NCBI RefSeq assembly: GCF_902806685.2
Contig: NC_048539.1
Coordinates: 11,420,501-11,484,500 of the forward strand
Source: Maniola hyperantus
Taxonomy: Eukaryota; Arthropoda; Insecta; Lepidoptera; Nymphalidae
Length of the DNA: 64,000 bases
Direction: 5' to 3'
In this document: piece after piece, positions 12,004-19,413 of the stretch
Layout of the letters: each line of letters starts with the position of its first letter
Numbering within the stretch: position 1 is the first letter of the stretch
Notes under the pieces: model-generated
Seen by the model: only the letters and a program-made list of their open reading frames with translations
What the model was told of the DNA's origin: nothing
The model's database searches: none
Translations under genes and position numbers: made by a program

Positions 12004-14253
12004 ATCACGGCCGCGCATCACGCTGAAACTACTGAATGGATTCCAATGAAACTTGGTACGATTTGAGGTCATACTATGAGGAAGAATATAGGATACTTTT
12101 TATCCCGAAATTCAGCATGGCTCCCGTAGGAGAGGGGACGAAAGTTAAAATGTATACTGAGTTGTAATTCATTAACGCGTAGTCCGATTTCATTCATTCT
12201 TTTTTTGTTAGAAAGGGGATATTTTAAAGATTGTTCCGTAAATATTTCAAAGTCATCGGTTTCTAACCGACTGTCAAAAAGGAGGTGGTTCTTTTTTCTA
12301 CATCGATTTTTTCGAGGTTTCTGGACCGATTTGCAATTTTTTTTTTTTTAATCAACAAAAAAAGTTTACGTCGTGGTCACATAAAAAATTCTGGATTCAA
12401 CTCCTTAATCCTGATGCTGCAGAGTTACTGCCCGCCTGAGTTATCAAGATTCAGGAAGTGTTCATAGTGAATTCATATTGTAGGTACCAAGCAACGACAA
12501 CAATCCCGAAAAATCAAAGAGTTCCCGCGGGATTTTAAAAAACGTAAATCCACGCGGACGAAGTCGCAGGAATCAGCTAGTTAGAAATAGATTTCGGCTT
12601 CGTAGAGCGTTGTCTCAGTCACTCATACTTATTTGACGTTTTATCGGTCTCAATGACAAAGTCAACGCTCTAAGAAACCGCTATCTCTTTCTAAAGGTCG
12701 ATGTACAATATTTTTCTGCCGGCTACTGTATTGAGTTGACACACCTTGCGGCTCCTGCAGAGAGTACGGTGATGCACTGCATCACCCCTCCTTGTCTCTG
12801 TATTTCTGGCCCCAGGTTCGCCATGCATGCGGTGCGGCGCCGCACACTTTGCGACGCGTTGCGTGGTATGGGTTGATGGTACTGTGATTTATGTGTAGGA
12901 TGATGCAGCGGCGGCACTTGAGCCGTACAGCTACGTCATCCTGCATACAAACCACAGTTATGTCACACGATGCGATGTAACGTCGTATGGCGCCGCACCG
13001 CAACGCATCAGTCTCGGAATCAGTAGTAAACAGCGTTTCGTTGCGGCACTGCACCACCCACGTGCATGCCCGGGAAACCTTAACCATTAGGCTCTGATGA
13101 AAATGGATGTCATTAGCGTTATCAATGCCCTGGAAAACCTAGAGGTTCGCCATCTTTGATACGAAAACGGATGACACCAATGCGTTTTATTAAAATGAAA
13201 GATTTTTATCTTGGATTTGAAAATTGATATCATTATCAAACACAATCCATGTCTGTATATTACATAAATCAATAAATATAATGTACTATAACCAGGACCA
13301 TTTATAATTATTTAAGTATTATTGTTTAAAAAAATGTTCTCATTTGTCAGCAGCATTGGGTCAAACAGTGAATCTCTCTCACGGTCGGCGTCTGAATCGT
13401 CCGTCAGTACCGGAACCGGTTGCACAGGCACTGGCACCGGGCCGGGTGTCGGCGGGGGCTCCTGCACTGGCGGCAGGGCGGCCGGCGGCTCCCCAGAGTC
13501 CGGCCTCGGCGGGGAGCTGGCCGCGGCGCACACGGACCATACGAATGGCGACCACGACGACAACGACCACGATCCTGACCATGACTTCTATGGAGATTAC
13601 TATTATGAAGCCGATCTACAGCCGCTGGGATACTGCAAAGCGCTTTACGCTTTTGAAGGTAAATTATATTGAAATCAATATCCATACTAAGTAACATTAT
13701 AAAATTGCGAGTGTGTCTGTCTGCTAGCTTTTCACGGGACATCTGTTTAACCGTTTTTAACGAAATTTGGTAAAGAGATGACCAAGAGATGGCTGAAATG
13801 CCAGCTATTCCAGGGAAGGCCATTTGTCCCGGAAAATCATAGAGTTCCCACGGGATTCCTAAAAATCCTAAATCCACGTGGATGTAGTCGCAAGCATCAT
13901 ATATTTGGTTTAGAAATAGCTTGCGTCTTGAAGACGGCGTGGGCTACTTTTTGTCTTGGAAAATCAGAGTTCCCTCCGGATTTTAAAAAACTAAATTTAT
14001 GCGGATAAAGTTGCGTGCTCATCTGCATAGTTAGTAATTATTTAGTCACATTTTTGATAATTAACGTTTGTTTTGTATTACAGCAAACGGCACAGGCTCT
14101 ACGATGCGTATGGAATGCGGCGAGCAACTACTAGTGCTGGAGACGGACGCGGGCGACGGCTGGACGCGCGTGCGGCGCAGCAACACCAGCGAGGAGGGCT
14201 TTGTGCCCACTACCTACATTGCCACCACGCTCTACGCGGACGCGCACCACTAG
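1184..14253 (+). CDS. Cip4: Cip4/TOCA-1/FNBP1-family F-BAR, HR1 and SH3 adaptor (3' part, 11 exons)
   Basis: Joined exons 1184-1234, 3055-3199, 3600-3751, 4355-4511, 5491-5628, 6684-6887, 10512-10610, 11026-11119, 11591-11744, 13351-13658 and 14084-14253 read in one frame for 556 residues to TAG. All junctions have AG acceptors and GT donors. Residues 1-230 are the F-BAR coiled coil (EDEYQYTACKAF and the helices after it), 286-360 the HR1 Cdc42-binding coil (KKKKLQAKVHELTKQ), and 494-552 the SH3 domain (GYCKALYAFEA, GDGWTRVRR, EGFVPTTYI). A Gly/Ser/Thr-rich linker and a His/Asp-rich stretch lie between HR1 and SH3. In this family the F-BAR domain bends membrane, HR1 binds active Cdc42, and SH3 recruits WASP/N-WASP and dynamin in endocytosis. 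The N-terminal ~60 residues (start codon, first F-BAR helix) lie upstream. Family members are about 550-620 residues, so length fits. Assignment is from motifs recognised by eye. Confidence 0.93.
1392..1482 (-). mobile_element. Helitron-like element fragment
   Basis: tgcccgcgactttgcccgcg followed by ttaaaaatcccgtgggtatt. It is the shared 3' end of the Helitron-like group in reverse orientation. Confidence 0.6.
1917..2393 (+). mobile_element. GTCY-microsatellite element (family A), full length
   Basis: Starts aaaaaccggccaagtgcgag and ends gtacggaaccctaa. Both ends carry GGGTTCCGTAC in opposite orientation, and a GTCT/AGAC microsatellite lies inside. About 475 bp, no protein. Six other copies in the window share the ends. 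The type is known as a lepidopteran non-autonomous element carrying a hitch-hiking microsatellite. Confidence 0.8.
2702..2785 (-). mobile_element. Helitron-like element fragment (subfamily 2)
   Basis: ctagtttaagcccgcgattt, tcgtccgaatggactacacc, aatttcaaac. A short decayed copy. Confidence 0.5.
2809..3001 (-). mobile_element. Helitron-like element, subfamily 1, complete
   Basis: Read on the minus strand it runs from TCCATACTAATATTATAAAT through ctagcttttcacagcccaac to ...GGGCATCAGCTAG, flanked by A and T. TC/CTAG ends, an A|T insertion site and a GCGGAC...GTCGCG hairpin just before the end fit a non-autonomous Helitron. Lies in a Cip4 intron, 53 bases before exon b. Confidence 0.75.
3055..3199 (+). 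CDS. Cip4: Cip4 exon b (F-BAR)
   Basis: 145 bp, encoding YTACKAFRQLLQELGDF and onward to KELREERK, the conserved core of the F-BAR helix bundle. Acceptor acttccag, donor gtgagc. The preceding intron carries two transposons (1917-2393 and 2809-3001). Confidence 0.92.
3600..3751 (+). CDS. Cip4: Cip4 exon c (F-BAR)
   Basis: 152 bp, beginning QHLNEGSKQMAVLG and rich in Arg/Glu/Ala heptad-like sequence (SLERARRSYERAARESERAL). Acceptor attccag, donor gtagac, which is non-optimal. A degenerate copy of this exon follows at 3767-3894. Confidence 0.9.
3767..3894 (+). pseudogene. Degenerate tandem copy of Cip4 exon c
   Basis: The stretch repeats most of exon c (3612-3744) only 16-20 bases after its donor. 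Shared blocks include aaacaaatgg, ggtgctcggta, agcgagcagcga, gagtccgagcgggcgct and gcagaagctgacttt-like ends. The middle is scrambled, the reading frame is shifted by indels, and a TAG interrupts the glu/ala-rich part (ctgtaggag). No acceptor is kept at its left edge. It is therefore a dead duplicate rather than an alternative exon. Confidence 0.75.
4355..4511 (+). CDS. Cip4: Cip4 exon d (F-BAR)
   Basis: 157 bp, encoding RAEVEKQKTNMKLRSQ and onward to EQRLPHVFKQLQ. It matches the family helix that ends in a Pro-x-x-F-x-x-L-Q motif. Acceptor ttcacag, donor gtattg. Confidence 0.92.
5491..5628 (+). CDS. Cip4: Cip4 exon e (F-BAR)
   Basis: 138 bp, phase 0 at both ends. Encodes DLDEKRIKNIKNFMLSSVDV, then a Val-Phe-Pro-Ile-Ile and Cys-Leu-Asp-Gly-Met core typical of the family. 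Acceptor tttcag, donor gtaagt. Confidence 0.92.
6005..6340 (-). mobile_element. Family A element, truncated
   Basis: Begins ttttagggttctgtacctca with gtctgtctgtctgtctgtc, and stops before the ccggccaagtgcgag end. Lies in a Cip4 intron. Confidence 0.75.
6466..6627 (+). repeat. Dispersed repeat X, copy 1
   Basis: About 160 bp starting ctcaatctaaaatagagaag and containing catacatcactattatctta. Matches 15517-15672 in direct orientation with scattered differences. No ORF or terminal repeat seen. Confidence 0.6.
6684..6887 (+). CDS. Cip4: Cip4 exon f (F-BAR end and linker)
   Basis: 204 bp, phase 0 at both ends. Begins DTQLVIERYKSGFVPPEDF, the conserved end of the F-BAR extension, then an Ala/His/Thr-rich linker ending KKRGGLLSIFSSNK. 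Acceptor tatttcag, donor gtgaca. Confidence 0.92.
7602..7735 (-). mobile_element. Helitron-like element fragment
   Basis: ctagatgatgcccgcgactt, cgtccgcgtaaattcgg, then decayed body ending at a cagtcagtcagt motif. Within the Cip4 intron 6888-10511. Confidence 0.6.
7740..9054 (+). other. Cip4 intron interior, AT-rich
   Basis: Long A/T-rich stretch with no recognised repeat family, ORF or exon before the candidate microexon. Confidence 0.5.
9055..9084 (+). CDS. Cip4: Candidate alternative 30-bp microexon of Cip4
   Basis: AAG ATT ATT GAG GCG TGC AAC TCT TTG AAG (KIIEACNSLK) sits between a pyrimidine-rich tract with taatgctttggcag and the donor gttagt. It is exactly 10 codons. Because both flanking exons are phase 0, it could be included or skipped without a frame change, in the linker between F-BAR and HR1, where vertebrate relatives are alternatively spliced. 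Transcript data are absent, so this is a sequence-based proposal. Confidence 0.45.
10147..10350 (-). mobile_element. Helitron-like element with two tandem 3' heads
   Basis: One head at 10147 (ctagtagatgatgcccacgg) and a second decayed head near 10282 (gatgttgcctgtgacttcgt), each followed by the aaaaat-c-c/g-tgggaactgt body. Suggests one copy inserted next to another. Confidence 0.55.
10512..10610 (+). CDS. Cip4: Cip4 exon g (HR1 first half)
   Basis: 99 bp, phase 0. Encodes NNMSMDGKEDYSDLPPNQKK and then KKLQAKVHELTKQ, the classic start of the HR1 coiled coil (Glu-Asp-Tyr-Ser-x-Leu-Pro-Pro). Acceptor gttgcag, donor gtaaat. Confidence 0.93.
10768..10982 (-). mobile_element. Helitron-like element, subfamily 2
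   Basis: atgcccgcgactttgcccgc, ggactacacaaatttcgaac, then ttgatagatcagtcagtcag and ttttatatatta. In the Cip4 intron between exons g and h. Confidence 0.7.
11026..11119 (+). CDS. Cip4: Cip4 exon h (HR1 middle)
   Basis: 94 bp, encoding VGQEQAAMEGLMKMKGVYET then NPTLGDPMTVE. This is the HR1 inter-helix turn, with the family's Asn-Pro-x-x-Gly-Asp-Pro motif. Acceptor tttcag, donor gtttgc. Confidence 0.92.
11341..11385 (-). mobile_element. Fragment of tRNA-Phe-like SINE
   Basis: tctccaactaagcgttaagt, ttgtgctaggagtagg: 3' body of the SINE found complete at 60196-60366. Confidence 0.45.
11591..11744 (+). CDS. Cip4: Cip4 exon i (HR1 end and linker)
   Basis: 154 bp. Encodes QLNECCDKLKKLRAQLRKYE, the second HR1 helix, then a GC-rich Ala/Pro/Asn linker (NPAARTNGAAPTQAT). 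Acceptor ttgacag, donor gtaagt. Confidence 0.92.
11880..12580 (+). mobile_element. Long Helitron-like element with (GTCT)8
   Basis: A ~700-bp element ending cacgcggacgaagtcgcagg, aatcagCTAG, followed by T. Contains (GTCT) at 11970-12003 and the cggtttctaaccgactgtca block. Same 3' end as the small copies but a longer, different body. Lies in the Cip4 intron between exons i and j. Confidence 0.6.
12590..13300 (+). other. GC-rich intron segment
   Basis: An island richer in GC than its surroundings (about 12720-13080) with tgcggcgccgcac motifs in both orientations (near 12831 and 12988). It may be an inserted repeat. The ORFs within lack splice sites in the Cip4 frame. Confidence 0.4.
13351..13658 (+). 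CDS. Cip4: Cip4 exon j (linker and SH3 start)
   Basis: 308 bp. Encodes a Ser-rich start (SESLSRSASESS), a Thr-Gly/Gly-Ser low-complexity run, a His/Asp-rich acidic run, DFYGDYYYEADLQPLG, then the first SH3 strand GYCKALYAFE. The acceptor is a NAGNAG (gtcagcag), so one Ser codon may be optional. Overlapping GC-rich ORFs in other frames are shadows of this exon. Confidence 0.9.
13681..13902 (+). mobile_element. Helitron-like element, subfamily 1
   Basis: Begins TCCATACTAAGTAACATTAT after an A, contains ctgctagcttttcacgggac, ends tccacgtggatgtagtcgca, agcatcat. It starts 22 bases after the donor of exon j. Confidence 0.7.
13913..14030 (+). mobile_element. Helitron-like element fragment
   Basis: Decayed second copy: gtgggctactttttgtcttg, then ttttaaaaaactaaatttat, gcggataaagttgcgtgctc. 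Directly follows the previous copy in the same intron. Confidence 0.5.
14084..14253 (+). CDS. Cip4: Cip4 exon k (SH3 end and stop)
   Basis: 170 bp. Completes the SH3 domain: ANGTGSTMRMECGEQLLVLE, then DAGDGWTRVRR and EGFVPTTYIATTL. Ends ADAHH and TAG at 14251-14253. The SH3 ligand-groove residues (Ala-Leu-Tyr in exon j; Gly-Trp, Pro and Tyr here) are present. Confidence 0.93.
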
Positions 14254-14264
14254 CCGGTACGTCT

Positions 14265-14585
14265 TACTGTTGGAAAACGGTTCAGACTCATTCACTTCCC
14301 GCCAGCCTCTTTGTACCGTCGATCCATCGTGCTGGAGGGCGCCCTACACTACGCTTGCACAGTTATGCGGTCTCCACTCTAGGATTTTTCAGCTCTAAGT
14401 TCTAACGCCCATCGCCCCTACGGCAAGATGGCCTGACTTGTGCCCACTGCCCTTCACTTTGCTAATGGTTTGGGTTATGTTAGTGACCATGGTTCTCTTG
14501 CGGATTTCCTCATTTCGGATCTTATCCCTAGGGAAAACTCCTAACATAACCCTCTCCATAGCTCGCTGAGCGACTTTTAATGATT
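14265..14585 (-). pseudogene. RTE-clade LINE reverse-transcriptase C-terminal fragment
   Basis: Minus-strand reading gives RAMERVMLGVFPRDKIRNEE, then IRKRTMVTNITQTISKVKGS, and in a shifted frame KRSVGRPPARWIDGTKRLAG. These are the hallmark motifs after the reverse-transcriptase domain of insect RTE-type retrotransposons. Frameshifts and an internal stop show it is dead. It starts about 12 bases after the Cip4 stop codon. Confidence 0.75.
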
Positions 14586-14819
14586 GTTCTTTAATAGATT
14601 GTGTAAGGATATTGCCTTAATCCATCAATAATGCTGATGTGATCTCGTTCTATTGTCAATATTATGTTCCTTGCTCCATCAACTGACTGACTTGTTTCTT
14701 TTCTTTTCTGTCGTTGTATATGCCTAAAGATTAAAACTTTCATTTTGATTCTAAACACACTAACCAAAATCCCGTTTATTAGACAATTCCTTTACCAAAT
14801 CATGACAAATATAAATAAA

Positions 14820-15044
14820 CTAGCCTATGCTCGCGACTTCGTCCGCGTGGACTACACAAATTTCAAACCCCTATTTCACCCCCTTAGGGGGTGAGTTTAA
14901 AAAAATCCTTTCTTAGCGGATGCCTACGTCATAATAGCCTATCTGCATGTCAAATTTCAACCCGATCCGTCCATTAGTTTGAGCTGTGCGTTGATAGATC
15001 AGTCAGTCAGTCAGTCAGTCACATTTTCCGTTTATATATTTAGA
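14820..15044 (-). mobile_element. Helitron-like element, subfamily 2, complete
   Basis: ctagcctatgctcgcgactt, cgtccgcgtggactacacaa, agtttgagctgtgcgttgat, cagtcagtcagtcagtcaca, tttatatatttaga. In reverse this is TC... to ...GCATAGGCTAG flanked by T. Confidence 0.72.
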
Positions 15045-15516
15045 CCACGACAACCGATAAAATCTTTGCAGAGGTCAGAACATTTTTCTACTGTTTTTTG
15101 TCTTCCAACCTTGATATATCATTTTGTTTATATGATGCCAATTGCAACACTAGTTAATTGTTCAATAACGAGCAAATCAAGCAATCAACAAATTGAATAC
15201 GTAACCGTTTCACGCGAATATTGTTTTCGCAATGTGTATCACGCATGGGGATAATTGGGTATAATCATACTCATTAGGCATAGCGGCTGTTATGCTATTT
15301 GTATGCTGTAATATAGTTAGTGTTGCTTAAATGTAACTTTACCGTAAACTATCATGCCTATACTATTTATTTTGCATCAGACTCTGCTCCTTGCCGTCAA
15401 AAAGTTACAGTTCTTGTAACGTTTTAAAACACAATTATACGATCTCTAGGTGCTTATTTTATTTTAGTAATCATAATAGTTTTATAATGCTTCTTATTCA
15501 CTCTTCTTGTGAAAGT

Positions 15517-15672
15517 TCAATCTAAAATAGAGAAGCAGGGACTGGTTCATGGACTCATTCACATGACCCAACTGAACCACATACATCACTAACATCTTAA
15601 ATATGGTATCATTATTTTACGATTTCACATTAGCTAATGTCAAAACGTGTTGTTTAGTTAAAAATCCGACTA
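15517..15672 (+). repeat. Dispersed repeat X, copy 2
   Basis: Matches 6466-6627 (caatctaaaatagagaagca, aactgaaccacatacatcac, gtcaaaacgtgttgtt). Lies in the probable Cip4 3' UTR. Confidence 0.6.
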
Positions 15673-17518
15673 TAGTGAATACATTTTCTAATGGCGAACT
15701 TTCATTTACTAATCCAAACATATGTATTGAACTGATATATTGTTCACAGATGTTTCACCACTCAGGTGTGCTCCGACTGTTGTGGAGCTGTGGTGGTTAC
15801 TTTACGCGCTGAGTGTGAAACAGTTTAGTGCTCGAGGACTTTGCCACTACGGACTTGTGCAATCATTTGCGGCGCACGCGCATATTGAATGTTCTCTGTA
15901 GTCATTACAGCTCGTTTCATGTAAAAAGACCGCTGACCTGTACCTGCGCAGTAGGAGATTTATCGATTTACTTGTTGGCGCGAAGTGAAGGGTTGAGTCG
16001 AAGTTGGCTAATCGGCCGCACATTGGTTCGTCAAAAATACAACCCTATGCCCATGTGCAGAAACATCCCCTCCACTGTCGCCCAGTAGTCTTTTTACATG
16101 AAACTAACTCTATGTATGTATATTTACAAGTATTTTTGCTATAATTTATCCTTAATGAAATTAGTTTTTTTTTTATTGTGTATCTTAGGGTTAATGCACA
16201 CTGCGATAATACTTAGTCAATAGTTTAATATCGTGTTCAATGCTCTTTTATTATTTAATTTTAAATCGAATCTATTTGATGGCCTTTAATACTTTTCGGT
16301 CTGTAACGAGCACAGGTGTCAAATAAATGTGCTTATATGTTCATATTAATATTGATGTATCAGTATTTAACATTATACTCATATAATACGTACCTACTTG
16401 CACGAAAATTCGATGAAATGTCTTCGTGGAAGAACTTTACTTATGGTATGTTCTAGTGTGCCTTAACTCTTACCCCATAAGCTCTGGTTTCGTAAGATAT
16501 CGGTGACATCATAAATACCACCGTTTAATAGCATCAAACGACGTCACTGTAACGTTGTCTATTGATACAGACGATCTCTAATGTACAACGCACTAGATAA
16601 GCCATTCCAAACAAAATTTCTTGATGCGAGTTGTAGCCTTTGCTTATAACTTGATGGCTATTATTTTAATGTTTGGTTTGATAGCTTTGTGGGATACGAT
16701 ATTTGTTCAGAATAGTCGTTAACATTTAATTCAATAATTGAAAGAAGATGGTTACCCAGAGAGCGTTTTTAGGACAACATACAATGATTGCTCGAGGGCC
16801 ACCTGATACGCAAGTCGCTGTCGCGCGTCGCGGCCTTGTCGCGTACCGCGGCAGTCTGCACCTGTCCTAGGAAACCAGAGCTTCACCGAGTGTCCCGCGG
16901 TCAGAAATATAAAATGAGGAAATAATAACATTCCATGATCTTATTTATTGTGTATATTGTCAGTTATAGGAACCGTACATATTTTCATGTATGGTGGTGT
17001 AATTACTATATTCTAGTTTTATATTTAATTGTAATATTAACACATTTAGATCTTCGTTGTGCCAGCTCTTTACGTGTTAAGGTTTTCGTACTTATTATAG
17101 TTGTTACTGCTTTTATGTGATTCAGCCATGGAGTATTCGAAATTATAGCAAAAATAGATTTATTAAGCCTGTCACAGCCGCCAGCTGTAATAATTAAATA
17201 TTATAATATAAATTGTAGCCGCGTCTGAAACTGGCTTTATTATAACGTGTAATATATGTAAACTTAAAACTAATTGAAAAAAAAGTTATATAAATTCAAT
17301 TCAACTTTAAATTTTACTAAACAATTTATGGAATAATTGTATCACATGATGTATAAAAAATGCTTATGTTAAATGAATCTTATGTAGTTTAAAATGCTAG
17401 CTAAAATGTGGTTATTAGCCAATGCTATTTTCTGCATATTTGCAGTATGCAAGAACTCTATTGTATTTATATATAGTGAGATGAAGTATGGATGGGAGTG
17501 CATTTGATTTTTATATAA

Positions 17519-17524
17519 AATAAA
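17519..17524 (+). terminator. Candidate distal poly(A) signal of Cip4
   Basis: AATAAA followed 20-40 bases later by ttgtgtttaattttcattgt. It lies just before the SINE at 17599. AATAAA at 14814 and 16322 are proximal alternatives. Choosing between them needs transcript ends. Confidence 0.3.
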
Positions 17525-17598
17525 ACTATATGATGACATAATACAATTGTGTTTAATTTTCATTGTAAATATTAATTTTAAGGGCCTGAGGGGTGAGT

Positions 17599-18041
17599 AA
17601 GCTGTGATAGCCTAGTGGTTAGGACGTCCGCCTTCTAATCGGAGGTCGGGGGTTCGATCCTGGGCATGCACCTCTAACTTTTCGGAGTTATGTAAATAAA
17701 ATAAAAATAAAAATCTTTTTTATTCAAATAAACTTTTACAAGTACTTTTGAATAGTCGGATGCATCTACCACTGGTTTGGAATGCCTTTCCTACCGAGAA
17801 GAACCAGCATGCGCGTTATGTGCGTTTTAAGTAATTAAATATCACTTGCTTTAACGGTGAAGGAAAACATCGTGAGGAAACCTGCATGCCTGAGAGTTCT
17901 CCATAATGTTCTCAAAGGTATGTGAAGTCTACCAATCCGCACATGACCAGCGTGGTAGACTATGGCCAAAACCCTTCTCACTCTGAGAGGAGACCCGCGC
18001 TCAGTATTGTGCCGGTGATGGGTTGATCATGATGATGATGA
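17599..18041 (+). mobile_element. tRNA-Arg-like SINE (family S1), interrupted by LINE 3' end
   Basis: Head gtgatagcctagtggttagg (A box), gccttctaatcggaggtc (anticodon-like loop as in tRNA-Arg TCT), ggggttcgatcc (B box). The body has cactctgagaggagacccgc, ending in a (GAT)n tail. It is flanked by a 12-bp target-site duplication, tgaggggtgagt (17587) and tgaggggtaagt (18042). A LINE end interrupts it at 17694-17814. Confidence 0.85.
17694..17814 (-). mobile_element. LINE 3' end nested in SINE
   Basis: aaataaaataaaaataaaaa tail, then cttttttattcaaataaact and gatgcatctaccactggttt. Flanked by gttatgt at 17687-17693 and 17815-17821, a 7-bp target duplication within the SINE. Related ends at 39380 and 52279. 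Confidence 0.7.
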
Positions 18042-18090
18042 TGAGGGGTAAGTCGGCGTAACTAAACGCTGAGTGGTAGCCACCGAGCTC

Positions 18091-18310
18091 ACGATGATCA
18101 ACCCATCAGTGAAGGGTTTTTGGTCATAGTCTACCACGCTGGCCAGGTGCGGATTGGCAGACTTCACATGCGGGTTTTCTCACGGTGATTTCCGTCACCG
18201 ATAAAGCAAGTGATATGTAATTAAGTACTTAAAATGCACATAACTCCGAAAAGTTAGCGGTGCGTGGACATTAGGAGGCAGACGTCCTAAACACTATGCT
18301 ATCACAGCTT
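18091..18310 (-). mobile_element. tRNA-Arg-like SINE (S1), inverted copy
   Basis: gatcaacccatcagtgaagg, catagtctaccacgctggcc, aactccgaaaagttagcggt, and head remnant aggaggcagacgtcctaaac. Convergent with the copy at 17599-18041 about 50 bases away. Lacks part of the B-box region. Confidence 0.78.
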
Positions 18311-18404
18311 CAGCCACCGAGCTCATTGGACATTTATTTTTATGCATGCAATGTAGAACCAACCAATGCCATGAGCTCGGTACAACGTAAAATTTAACTC
18401 CTCA

Positions 18405-18574
18405 CCGTTCACCTCATCCGTTGAACCGATTTTGATGAATGGTAACAAGATAGCTTGTATCCCGGGGACGGACAGGCTACTTTTGTCTCGGAAGAACAAA
18501 GAGTTCTTTTAATTCCCACCGGATTTTAGAAGACCTAAATCCAGACGGATGAAGTTGCGGTCATCATCATCTAG
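18405..18574 (+). mobile_element. Helitron-like element, subfamily 1
   Basis: ccgttgaaccgattttgatg, gatagcttgtatcccgggga, aatccagacggatgaagttg, ending CTAG at 18571-18574 followed by T. Confidence 0.6.
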
Positions 18575-18579
18575 TAAGA

Positions 18580-19280
18580 CCATAAATAGAAGAACTCGGT
18601 TGAAAGTTCGAGAAGATTTTTAGACCGTATAATCTATGCCCTAATAAGCAAGAACCAGTCCCGCGACGTTTTCGAGGTAGGTATTATATGGCTACGAAAG
18701 GATTTGTTTGCCCGATCATTAGGGTCAAGTACGTCTCGCCGGGCCTTGGAAGTTACTCCACTTTCAAAGAATGTTGAAACACGCCTTTCAAATAAGTTCA
18801 TTTGCTCGGAAAAATAATGAGACGACTCTACGACGAATGCCTGTGAAGCGCGCTGCACTAGGCCTGCCTTAATTGGCCGCTATGAATCTCTAATGAATAA
18901 ATGGCTCAAAACGGAGCATTGGCTCTAGAAATCGTCTTTATAAATTTTCATGGTTTTCCCAACTCAAAAATTACTTACTTTTTGGAGTTAGCAGATTTTT
19001 AGGAAAAGGATGGCAGCAGTAGATAAACTTACCTATTCCTAGATGACGGCTCGTATGGCTTAGTATTAAGCTCAGCTGGAGCTTTCATTAAAATTCTAAC
19101 CCTAACCTAGGTCTAGGTAATTTTTTTAATAGATTAGGTACTTAATACGATTAGGTACCTACGTTAAGATTATTTCGATAAAAGTTTCAATTCAATTTCT
19201 TTATTTTGCAGAAACATTAATTTACACATGGTCTTACAGAGTTAAACAGTATGTAGGTACCTACAGTTTCGATTAGATTA
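18580..19280 (+). other. No recognised gene
   Basis: Contains an unassigned minus-strand ORF (18634-18858, 74 codons, fairly GC-balanced) with no family match by eye. The rest is AT-rich with TAGGTA-type motifs. Confidence 0.4.
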
Positions 19281-19282
19281 GA

Positions 19283-19413
19283 TTTTTTTTAAAGAATATT
19301 AGCCAAGTTGCTGACTAATATTCCCCTTTCCTTTCCAATTAAGTGTAAAGCTTGTGCTAGGAGTAGGTTTCGGTTTTCAGTCCGCTCCTTTAACGGTTGA
19401 GCTATCGAGGCTG
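19283..19413 (-). mobile_element. tRNA-Phe-like SINE (S2), reverse
   Basis: aagaatattagccaagttgc, aagcttgtgctaggagtagg, ggttttcagtccgctccttt, aacggttgagctatcgaggc. Much of the B-box region is missing. Confidence 0.65.

Larger units (their letters stand above)
14254..17580 (+). other. Probable 3' UTR of Cip4 and downstream flank
   Basis: No coding exon follows the stop. The stretch holds an antisense RTE fragment (14265-14585), a Helitron-like element (14820-15044), a dispersed repeat (15517-15672), a 17-bp inverted repeat pair (15914/16088) and a GC-rich block near 16790-16880. AT-rich unique sequence follows to 17.58 kb. AATAAA occurs at 14814, 16322 and 17519. The last, followed by a T/G-rich run, is the best candidate for a distal poly(A) site. 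Confidence 0.4.

Noticed and set aside
12723..13087. Overlapping minus-strand ORFs of 64 and 101 codons
   Set aside because: They lie in a GC-rich intron island with palindromic tgcggcgccgcac motifs, have unusual Cys/Arg-rich composition, and show no domain.
13312..13877. Several overlapping 67-157 codon ORFs on both strands
   Set aside because: They are shadows of the GC-rich Cip4 exon 13351-13658. Only the frame that joins exons i and k gives the SH3 domain.
17610..17680. Possible tRNA gene (A and B boxes)
   Set aside because: The tRNA-like head is attached to a 3' SINE body with tail and target duplication. The cloverleaf is imperfect. The same applies to the tRNA-Phe-like heads at 34671 and 60196.
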